A stretch of 64,000 nucleotides of DNA. Source: Corticium candelabrum. Taxonomy: Eukaryota > Porifera > Homoscleromorpha > Homosclerophorida > Plakinidae. Shown piece after piece: positions 33,417-45,557 of the stretch. Within the stretch, counting starts at the first letter, position 1. Every line of letters begins with the position of its first letter. A program made the position numbers and the translations under genes. A model generated the notes under the pieces. The model did not search any database and had not been told where the DNA came from. It saw nothing but the letters and a program-made list of their open reading frames with translations. The stretch lies in contig NC_085089.1 in assembly GCF_963422355.1 (NCBI RefSeq), forward strand, positions 2,867,956-2,931,955. The letters are read 5' to 3'.

Positions 33417-33661
33417 TACGGTAATCGTTTAGTCCTAACCAAACTGTAACTTCAAATAAAGTCAAATTATAAACCTACATAGGTAATCTCGATTTAATGA
33501 TTCGCAACGAGAATCAAATCAAATGTTGACGAGTATATATTGTCGCCTTGTTCTCACCACAAATGCTTGCAGATCATGCATGACTTATCAACACTACCAA
33601 CAAACTAACAACTCTACACACCATTAACAGAAAAAAGTTCACTATACCATCTATCGTCCCA

Positions 33662-36600
33662 TCATCTAATCTGAATCAATCCTGCTTCCACAAGTTTCTG
33701 AATTTTCTGGGCAATGTGAGGGTTCTTCAAATGACTAAGCAAGCACAGCACAGGTGACATAATCAATACAGACTACTGTATGTCAGTAACAACGTACTCT
33801 GTTAATGCTCCAGGGTTCTCTTCCATTTGACGAAGAATAACCTGCATTGCCGGATCAGCAAATATTTGCTATTGAACAAAAATGCATTAAAGTAAAAATG
33901 TCATTTTCATCATATTCCAATTTAGTACCCGTATTTCTGGGTCATTGAATGCTCTTTGCTTCACCTCCTCTGGCGTCATTGGTTGTGACGTGCGGCAATT
34001 CGCTATTCCACCTTTCGCTTCCTAGACCAACACCAGATAGAGGACATGCATGTACTCAGTAGTATCTAGTGTTCTTGTCCTTGATCTCACCTGGTTTTCC
34101 GGATCTATTTCAAGTGCTTTTTCATATGCTTGCATTGCCTTGACGGGCTCTTTCAAAGCCAGTAGAATGGCCCCTTTTCTCATATACCCCTTTACTGTAA
34201 TAATCGCAATATTGATTACCTCATTTACATGCAAAAATACTAGAGTACAGCAAATTCTAATCACCAAAAGTTGGATCCAATTTAATGCAATGTTCACAGT
34301 CCTAAGCACACAATTTATCCTCATTTGAAAACTTTGTAATTAACTAATAACAACAACACTTACTTCTAAACCAAGTCGAAATTCAGCAAGCTTAGTGTAG
34401 CAAGCCGCCCGGTTACTATAAAGTTTTGCATCATCCGGGTTACGTTTTATTGCCTCGTGATAATGTTTCATTGCCATTGGGTAGTCTCCTGTGTGACAAA
34501 CACAGACAAGAATAATTATTGAGACCTGTAACCTACGGTCAACCTACAAACCTTTCTGGAAACATGCATTGCCCTTTTCCTTTTCCTGCAATGATATCTC
34601 AGGATTGATGTATTCTTTAATCTTCTTCTCTTCTATAATTTTCTGTACCTGTGCACAATTTCATCTCTAGTGGACTGTCACATGGATAACAATCAGACCA
34701 ATACTTGTTGCCTCTTTTTCCGAACTTCATCTGCTCTGTTCTCAGCAAGGGACTTGTCATAATACTTGATGGCATCCTCCAAATGCTCCTGTTTGAAATG
34801 AGCGTTTCCGATCCTGGCAAGAGCTCTTGACAACAAAAACATGACCGTAACATTCAACAATAAATGTCCAATTGCATGAAACTGACTAACTTTGCTATCA
34901 ACTTAAAATCTGCTCTTTGTTCGCGTCCAACATTAACTGCTGCCTCGCAGTCCTCGATGCAGTGATCATAGTCAAGCATTTCAAAGTGAACAGCTGTCAC
35001 ATGGAATCCAATATAAAAGAAATACTCGCAACTTGATGACAGCCATCATAATAGTGGCAATCCTGATACCGATAGCATTCCACCTACCTGCTCGATTACT
35101 CAAGTATGTCATGTTGGTCGGATCTAATTCAGCAGCTTTAGAATAATGACGCAGAGCAGATTCAAACTCTCGGTTCTTGTATGCAGCATTGCCCAGTTCC
35201 TTTTCGTTTACAGCCTATTACAGAAACACAAAGAATTTTCAGTACTATTTCATAAAAGTGTAATATACAATAACATGTGGCATGCCTACCTCACGAACAG
35301 ACTCATCTATTTCGTCTGTTTTCTGTTCCTCTGACTTTGTTTCTTCTTGCTTCTCTCCGTCGTGTGCAGCAGCTGAACCTGACTGGGGGTTTGAATGTTC
35401 TTCTTCTGCATGCATTTCTTTAGCTCGACTAGCTGCTGCTTCTGGTGTCATGATGTCAATACCAAGAATAACGTTCAGAGTCTTCTGTATTCTAGGATCC
35501 TGCAGCATACTACAGAGAAAGACAATGTCAATAGTCCAGACTCCACCTTGCCATCTCTGTAATCACATGTAACTGCACACACATCAGTTTATCAGTCTCT
35601 CTGTGTCTACCTATCTCCAGGCTGGTAAATATGGTGTACTTGTGTAGTCATAAAGTAGAAATTTAGACTTTAGATTAATCATGTTAATCCAGGCAGAAGC
35701 AGCAGCAACCCTGCCACCGCCACCACACCCCACTGCTACCTCCTGCCACCAGAACTGACATAAATGATACAAAACGGCGTGTACAATGTCTTATTTTTTG
35801 TTATGTTGTTTTACTTGAACCTATGCACACAAGTAAAAACTCTGACTTATTAAACCTGTTGGCCTATTCAGAGTAGTGCAAGTGTAGCATGCCTTTGTCC
35901 AAATCCCTGAGGCCTTGAAGATACATGAAGCACCAGGAATAAAACCTATACTGTGCTGTATACAGTTTGCATGGAACCAATATAGAAGCCTTGTTTCTGA
36001 CACATGTAATCATACTGTAGACCTACTCATTGCAAACGTTTCATTTCTAATCCTTGACGTTCCCTGCTCTTCTCTCGTTAGTCAACTCAGTTGCAAAACA
36101 GCTTTATCCTACCGATTGTGCACCTGACTTAGACCTCAACGAGGACATAGACTTAGCGCAGCACTTCCCTTGTGCAAAAGTTGATGACTGAAACTCTTTA
36201 GCAACTGAACATCCAAAATGAAAACCATCCCTTACTATTGGCTGTCACTTGCAATTGCTGCAAGTAACAATTGTTTAAAAATCATCACGTGTATTGTGAA
36301 AGATGAGGCAAGAATGTTGTGCTGTTAACTTAGTAAGGTGGTATTTCCCCACACATTAATTAAATGAAGTTTGCCCATGAATATTGGGAAGTTACTAAAT
36401 GGAGGAAAGGTACAGTCTACTGTTTTATAAGAACATCATTTGTAGCAGATGTCCAGTCAAAAACCGTTTCTCCAATCAGATATATACCGTATAAGATGAA
36501 ACATTGGCAGTTGGACATTGTTGTTTGATAACTGATATGTGTCTTACCATAAGTGGTCATGGAAGAGTTTGTGATTGACAGCTGTGCTCATGGCTCACAT

Positions 36601-38803
36601 TTCCCTAACTTACTGGTCTCCAATTACTGCATAATGATGAAGAACTGCTGCGTCAGTGCAAAGAACATGACAGTCCAGCTTCATCCATAGCCTCACGGCC
36701 TCATTCATAGGCACAACAGACGGCAAGCAGGGATTACATACCATTTCATGGCCTCATCCGAGTGACGTACCGCCACTTCGCCATTAGATAGCTAATCCAC
36801 GTGCCTGATGATGTCAACATATCCCGGTGGCCAAATTAATGGCGGGGTTTATATTGGCAGTCTCTAAAAAATCCGCCAATCCACCAAAATAAATTTCCTG
36901 CCAATATTTCATCTTATACAGTAATTTAAAACTATTCGTCTGGCTGGCAACAGAATCTTATTTCCAGGCCTGTAATTGACGTCCATTTTCTCTAGTATCA
37001 TAACCAGGTCAGCATTTTCTCTAGTATCATCACCAGATCAGAAACAGTGTGCTCTGTTTCAGTAAAATTAAATGCAGCCAAAGTCAGTATATACCGTATG
37101 TCTACTTATCCTTTGTCCATTCATTCATCAATATTACTCATCAGATCTGCACATCAAATTAGTTCATGTCATCTGCTAATCTGACTGAGCTAACAGTCCG
37201 TGCTGTTTAACTATGGCTAGCATAACTAGACCTTGATATTGCACTGGGATTCCTTTGTAGCTGCTCTAGCATCATCTTGTAATCATCTTGCTGTAAGTAC
37301 TCCCTAGTAACAGGATCAGTAACAAGTTTGGCCCACATCTCTGGACTGGCAAATGGATTTCCTGACTGATCACCAGTACCTGTAGCAATACCCTTACATT
37401 AACTGCACAACACAAGTACACTGCTCATGCAACTAAAGTTTACAAACTTCGAAGATTCTGCTCCGCCTCTTGCAAGGCTTCTTTTAGCTGCTCGTTAGTA
37501 GGTTCCACTTTCAAACCTTCTTCGCACGTTTCCCTCACCTCTTGATGTCTCCCAAGTTGCAACAAGGCATATGCCTTCCGAGAATAACCCTACACATAGT
37601 AAAACATGCTCACAAATGTTTTTTATGCCAAACACCTCCCAATACACAAAACTGTTCATCTAAAGTGTATTGGTCTGCACTTTAGCCTACCAAGCCAACA
37701 TTACAAATACAACAACGTATAAAATCCTAACAGCATGAGAGCCTTGGTACATAACTGCTTTGTCCTCTTTGCAAGATATGTCTTATACATTGTACAAATT
37801 CTGTAATAATTCATAAAAAATGCCACAAAATCCCTTACTTAACAACACTTCAGCAAAACTTCACTAATCAAAAGACTGTCGAAAGTATGGTTTTATTAAT
37901 CCAGATAATGTCAGAAATTCAGAAGCAGTCAGTTTCCAAGTTATCAGGTCTGTCAAATAGAAGGGAAAAGGCAAACATCTAAGCAAGATAAATGACTATA
38001 GACAACAAACTAGCAACTCTCAATAAATTAAGAACAACTTAGTGCACGGAACTTGTGAGCAGTACTATTGGACAAAAAACAGATTCAAAGCCAAGCATCT
38101 TGATAATTCATCCGAATGAATTTGATTAGCACACAGCTATCTACTGAGCATCATACAAAGCTGCTTGGATTAGTTTCACTGTTCTGCCATGTTTACACAC
38201 AACCTGTTAGTAAACTCAAAACTGTCTGGACTGACTCACTCGCGCATAGCTGTGTACAAGTACAAAACAAGCTAAACCAAGCTAAATCAAGCCAAATCAA
38301 GCTGACAACAGCCCACTACAATTAGAGGCACACATAATGTGATGTCATGCACACACATGCATAACAAACATGTGAAACTACTCCCACTATAGATGAAGTG
38401 TTCAGGTGAAAAGTCTTCATCACAAATTTGCTCAAAGAACAACAGCAGCATTACTTGAGAAACCATGCTCACAAGCATACGTCACCTTAGCTAGTCGCAC
38501 CCTTTTCCACATCACTCTTACAATTTTATTCTTCATCACATCACTTTCACAAAAATACTTTGAATAAAAGGGTTAGTGTAATGACTATTTTATTACATAT
38601 GAACATGTACGTATGATCATGGAAGCTCTCTTTTATGTCTCATACAGTTTCGGAACTGTAACTTTCATGAACAACTTTATATCTGCCTATGGACATTAAC
38701 GATAGGATCACGTCAGATAGATTGTCTTTAACAATACCAGGTAATAAAACAGATAATGTAGATCAATGTTAGACTTGCTTATCTAATATATAAAGCTCAA
38801 ACT

Positions 38804-38853
<50 letters not shown>

Positions 38854-41800
38854 CGTGTTTGGCAGCCACGTCTTTCGTCCGTTCGCAACCGAAATCGGCA
38901 CACACACTCGGCACGCACAGGGGAAGGTTTGTGTAAAAGAATTAAAAAATTATGCACCGGGTGCCCTCTCGAGGGGTCGACCCCAGCGTAAATTTCTCGA
39001 TGACGCAAACGCTACACATTCCAGTTCATTCAAACACATGCCCACACCAGTCCTGTGTAGACCGTACGCATTGGCGTCCTTTGCAAAACTTCGAGCAATC
39101 AAATATCTCTTGCCGACAAAACATATTCTTCTAGCGCTTTCGTTTCTCTCCATATTCTGATTGCATTTGCACCGAATCCAACCTACACATTTTCTGCAGC
39201 AAGCGCTACACAGGAAGCGTGTCGATTTCGTTCGAAACAAGCGCGAAGAGCAAGATTCGAATTCATTCAGCATATCTGGGACATCGCAACAAAGATTGCA
39301 CGTGACGTGTGTCCACAGACCTATCTTTACACTACAGTATCTTGCCTGTAAGAAGAACGGGCCATGGATCCTAGTTGCATATAAAGAGATAATACAAAAT
39401 AAGAGTATTAAAGTCTACTTGTATTACTTTAGAGAGTTCTGAAAGCCAAAAATATACGTACATTCAAGAGGTGTACTAGTAGTGCAGTTCAATGACTGGA
39501 ATTACATAAATTCAGAATATTTCATACACCATTTACATACATGCAGAGCTGGTGGAGTGCTCCAGGTGTTGGGTGAGCCAGCTGGACCAAGCCTCACCCA
39601 CAGTGAGCATACAATAGCTAATTTATTTAATCACTTGAACCAACATTTCTGAAAGTTCTTGTCAGAGCCAGTTGGTGAAGTCCCATTTTCAAAAGTTGGG
39701 TAAGCCATGACCCACCAGGCCCACCCTGATATGTATTCTACAAAAGGCACACCACCCATTACACTAATAACCATGAATAAAAAACCAGTGTTCTCGCCAG
39801 TACCGTCAGTACCGTCAAAATGATGGTTGGGAGAGGAAAGGGACGTTTGGAGTGGGGAAAACAGCACTTATTGACGGTTGGGAACAGAATGGGAAACCCT
39901 TAACATGCATAGTGTGGGATCACGGATCTAAAGACATTATTGATGGTCACCCAAGTCGCTACAGAACAATACATATTTTCATGTCAGAGAGTGCATGGTC
40001 TCTTTGTTGGTGTTTGAGGTGAATTCCTGTTGACCGTTCACGCAAGTAGTGCTAATGAGACTGTGGTTGCAGCGGGTGTTCTACTACCTTTACTCTTTTA
40101 GATCAGCTATAATTGCAGTTTTAAGTCAACTTGTAATTTTAATATTCTACTGTATTATCTGTCTGTCTGTCTGTCTGTGTTATGTTTAACTAGATTATGT
40201 TCAATAAGGATTATTCAACAAGATCTGAGTAGCAATTATATTGAATAGTCTACCAATCATGCAGTAACTTTAAGACTTTACACAGTCTTCTGACATTTGG
40301 TTACAGTTAGCTAACCGCACTTCTTTTTAAAATTGCAGTATATGTCTATCGTATTTTGTCTCATCTATGGAACGAAGGATCTACATACAACAATATACTA
40401 CTACTACTTCTACTACTACTACAACTACTATCCCGGATATGTCATGTCGATGCACTGACATGTTCCGTCTCCCTTGTTTTCCATCTTTGCTGGGGTATTC
40501 CAGATAAACGGGAGATAAAAGTGACAAGTCTGCTTCATAACAAGTGGTTCTTGGTTTCTGAACGTTCGGTTTGCTCTACTTTTCATTGCAACGGTCGACG
40601 GTTTGAATTTTGAACAACTCTGGATTATGAAGTGCTGCTCGTGCAATGCTACCGGTCGATGTAAGAGCTGTTCCTGTGCTCGCAGGAAGGAACGTTGCTC
40701 TAATTGCAATCCGATGAACCATCAGCGTTGTATGAACACGTCACCAGCAGTTGACGTTTCTTCAAACATTATTTCGGAGTCCAGTTTTGTGCAGAGTAAC
40801 GAAGAAGATCACCAAGGAAATGGTATTGTAAATGCAGACATTACGCTCATTCAAATTCAAAATTCGAAATCATCCGGGCCATCCAGACAGAATCACGTGA
40901 CTTTCGACAAGGCCAGTAGTCGTTTTCATGAGTCTGAAACAGGTAATGGTAATGTGAACAAACTTACCGGTCAACTGCCTGCCTACAAACCACGTAGTGC
41001 TCCAAGTTTTACTTGGGGTGACGTGAATGGCATGGAAGTTGAGAAAGAATTAGATTCCATCTACAAAGAAGTCGTATTCTGGAAGAAAAACCTGTTCCTA
41101 CTTCCATCCGGGAAAGTGGGTAAGGAGTTTGTTGCAGAAATGACACGTCTAGTAGAGTCGTTTGCAAATGCAACGTCACTGGAGGGTATTGCTATGAAAG
41201 CTCTGGTAGTTTTTCAAGTTGTGGTCCTTCAGAAGCCCCATGCAAAATCCAAATCTCGAGATCACATCCAATGTGTTCAGAGACGTTTGGAATTGTGGAA
41301 GATGGGAAGGTTTGACGATCTGGTAAGAGAGGGCCGTACCTTGCAATGTCGACTAAATCACAGCCTCCGTAGTATCCCGGATGTCCAGGTGGCTAGGGTT
41401 TTTAGTCGTCTTGTCATTCAAGGTAAGGTCAACGCAGCCCTTCGATATGTGTCTGACAATGCCAACTGTGGCGTTTTGTCTCTTGATGCGGTGATTGATA
41501 ACAATGGTAGTACAGTTAAAGACTTGCTGCGAGTCAAACATCCTGAACAGCAACCGTTATGTGACGAGATCTTCTTGAATGGTCCCGTTAATGACTTATC
41601 ACATGTTATATTTGACAAGATTGATGGATCAGCTATTCGCTCTGCTGCTCTGAGAACCCAGGGCGCTGGTGGACCATCTGGTGTGGATTCCACAGCTTGG
41701 AAACGTCTATGCTGTTCTTTTCAGAAGCAGTCAGCTGAGCTGTGCAACGCCCTAGCAGGTCTAGCACAACGCATATGTTGTGATTTTGTGGATCCAAGTG

Positions 41801-44800
41801 CTATCCAGGCTCTTGTTGCATGCCGTTTGATTCCTTTAGACAAGAATCCTGGATTACGTCCAATCGGAATTGGTGAGACCTTCCGCAGGATTATTGCCAA
41901 GGCGATAATGAGAGTTATCAAGGACGACGTCTGCCATACTGCTGGACCTTTGCAAGTGTGTGCTGGACAAGAAGGTGGATGTGAAGCGGCTATTCATGCG
42001 ATGCGCACAATATTTGACAACGATGAGACTGAGTGCGTTCTTCTGGTTGATGCCTCGAATGCTTTTAATTGCCTAAATCGACGGACAGCGCTTCACAATG
42101 CTAGAATCTTGTGTCCGGCTATTGCAACGGTTCTCATAAATACATACAGGGACAAGGTTTTGATGTTCGTTGTGGGAGGCGAGATAATCAGATCAGCTGA
42201 AGGAACAACACAGGGTGATCCGCTGGCGATGTCCATGTACGCGATTGGCATCCTGCCGCTCATCACTCAACTTCAACGTGAAACCAAGCAAGTCTGGTAT
42301 GCTGATGACGCAACAGGTGCAGGGTGCATTAGAGGTGTGAGGCAGTGGTGGAATGACATTGTCAAAGTCGGCCCCAAGTTCGGATATCACGCAAACGCTG
42401 TTAAAACTTGGTTGATAGTAAAGCAGAACAAATTGGAAGATGCCCGCTCTGCATTTGCTGATACGGCAGTACAAATCACAACATCAGGTAAACGACATCT
42501 AGGTGCTGCTTTAGGGCACCCTTCGTTTGTTCGTGAATACGTTGACAGTAAAGTCAATGAGTGGGTTCGTCAAGTGGAAAAACTATCAACCATTGCTGTA
42601 ACTCATCCTCATGTCGCATACTCAGCTTTTACTCAAGGTTTGGCCCATCGCTGGTCCTATCTCTTGAGAACTGTTCCATCTATATCTGAAATGCTCAAGC
42701 CGTTAGAAGAAGTCATCCACCAACGATTTTTGCCTAGACTGACTGGTCAACCAGTGTGCGGTGCAGACATGAGAGACCTCTTGTCATTACCTTGCAATCT
42801 CGGTGGGTTGAACATTTCTGATCCGTCGAAGACTGCTGAATCACTATTTGCAGCTTCCGAGCACATCACTGCGCCTTTGGCTGCTCTTATTGTCGAACAA
42901 GAGAACGCCATCACAGTGTCTCCATTGGAAACAAAAAGAAGAAAATCTGAGATCAAGGCCAAGACACAAGCTTTCCACAATGAGACCTTGGAGAAGTTGC
43001 AAACAAATGCATCACCGCAAATAAAAGGGAGCTTGGAAGTCCTATCCGAAAAGGGAGTATCGAGCTGGCTTACCGTGCAGCCTATTGAAGAGCATGGTTT
43101 CCATCTTGCCAAGAACAATTTTCGTGATGCTCTGTGCTTAAGATATGGCTGGCCTTTATCAGATTTGCCCTCGAAATGTGAATGCGGCCTCAGTTTTAAC
43201 GTCGACCATGTCATGATATGCCAGAAAGGCGGCTTTCCCACGCTAAGGCACAACGAGATCCGGAACATCACAGCTGATCTTCTAAGGGAGGTTTCTACAG
43301 ATGTTACAATCGAACCTGTACTTCGTCCCTTGGATGGAGAACAGTTTGCGCATCGCACTGCCATCACAGATGATAACGCTAGGGTCGACATTTCTGCTAG
43401 AGGAGTGTGGAGGCATGGAGAACGGGCATTTTTTGATGTGAGGGTTTTCTACCCAAACGCTGCTTCCAACCGCAAACACTCTTCACTCAAATCCGCCTAT
43501 GTGAGTCACGAGAATGAGAAGAAACGCGCTTACGGTGAGAGAATTCGGGAAGTTGAGCATGGGTCTTTCACTCCATTAGTGTTTACGTCATACGGAAGCA
43601 CAGGCCCAGAGGCAACAACCTTCTATAAGCGAGTGGCAAGTCTGCATGCAGCCAAGTCAGGAGAGCAGTACAGTAGAATTATGCAATTAATTCGCTGTAG
43701 ATTGAGTTTTGCCCTACTTCGCTCGAGTATACTGTGTATCCGTGGAACAAGATCCTCTACGTATAGACCTATCAAAGTGAACCTGCTGGGACTCATTGAA
43801 AGTGAGGCCCACCTAGATGAGTAGGTGGTGACTATAGCTTGTGATAATAGTTAAGCATACAGTGTAATGACGTAAAGTAGTAACTGACTTTTAATTGTTT
43901 GTTTTGCTGCGTGCGTATATCTGTCACTTATAGTGTTGTATGTTATTACTACTACTACTACTACTACAACTACTACTACTGCTACAAGATCTTGTACCTA
44001 CCATCCCATTGACGTAGACACTGTCAGGCTGACAACCAGTGAGGCTCACCTCACTGAGTAGACAATGTTTTTAATTTTAGTGTTTAGTAATTAACTGTTA
44101 GTTATTGTTATGTAGTAAGTCGTTAAATTAGAAAACTTTTGTTATGTGCTCAGCTTTCTTGTTAATGTTGCAGTTTATGTCATAGTGTTTAGTAACTATA
44201 TGGTGTTGTACTACTACTACTACTACTACAACTACTACTACTACTGGAAGTAGATCAGCCAAGCACAGGCCTCTAAAATGTCATGACATGGATTTAATCA
44301 ACAGTGAGGCAAGCCTCACTAAGTAGATTGTGACGTTGACTTAAGTGGGTTTGTTTAATTGAATGGATTGATATATTGTAGTGTTGAGTGCCGTTGTAGT
44401 GGCTTTTATAGTATGGGCATGACCGGTGGATGCTTTTGCTGAGTACTACTACTACTACTACTACTACTTTTTTAGGTTTTCACAGTAGTAGTGGTAGTAT
44501 ACAGTTTTTAAAAAATACTTTTTGCGGCACATGTCTTCAAACATGTTGCATGCTTGTGCGTCTATAACATATTCCCATCATGCACAGTGTGCATAAGTAC
44601 GAGGCTAGTATTATGTGTCATACCTGCTAGGAATTTCTGTTAACGGTTCTGGATAGCAATCGTTCCAACGTTAATTCTAGGATACTGCGGGTCAAAGAGT
44701 CGTCTCTGCTGAAAGACATTCTTCGCATGGTAATGTCAGACAACGATGCATGCAAGGGTAGCATCTGATGTCTGTGCACGCAGCATCAGATCCAGGAATT

Positions 44801-45297
44801 CGCTATGATGCAGTGCCCGATGACGATGACGGATTGTATTTAGAGTTTGGTAGATGTCATTATCTTTTACCTTGAAGGCTGCTATGGCATTGAGAATTTG
44901 TCAGCAACTTCTGGCTGAAAGTGAATGTAAATTATGCGCTGATGAGAAAGGCACCAGAGCAACGTCTTAACTCTTTCCTAACCACCTAGACCTGCAGAAT
45001 CTGGCTGTACAGTCACCGGCATGAATTGCCTGGTTGCTGACGTTATTGATCAGGACTGCTGGCCTCATACTCCCGGTAGGTGTCTGTAACAATGAGGGCA
45101 CGTACGATGCAGTCCATTGCTCATGCATTGTGGATGATCGACAGCCACAATCTAATAAATTTGATGTATGTATTTTAAAATATAAAAATTGTGGAATAAA
45201 AATTTCTGACCAAACAGCCTCACTTTGTACTCAAAACGAATAATCTTTTCCGTGCGGCCTTTGAGAAGATTTATACTGCCATTTGTGCTGTACCGTG

Positions 45298-45335
<38 letters not shown>

Positions 45336-45482
45336 TACACCATTTCATTTCAAATGGGTCAACTGTCAATTCAAATTCATTCACAGTCATTTCAAATCTG
45401 TCATGAGTCATTTCAAATTTGCAACTGACGTAGATATACGTCAGTTGCACATAACTTCGATTTTCCTGATTGACCACAATAG

Positions 45483-45557
<75 letters not shown>

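Noticed and set aside
38807..39160. Open frames through the GT repeat (Cys-Val and Thr-His runs)
   Set aside because: They are generated by the microsatellite, have no conserved domain, and lie in a STIP1 intron.
42747..43391. 214-codon minus-strand frame
   Set aside because: Antisense shadow of the retrotransposon reading frame, no domain.
40603..43824. LTR retrotransposon or APE-type LINE identity
   Set aside because: No LTRs, protease, integrase or APE domain; the C-terminal zinc motif plus PD-(D/E)XK-like core fits the restriction-like-endonuclease group.
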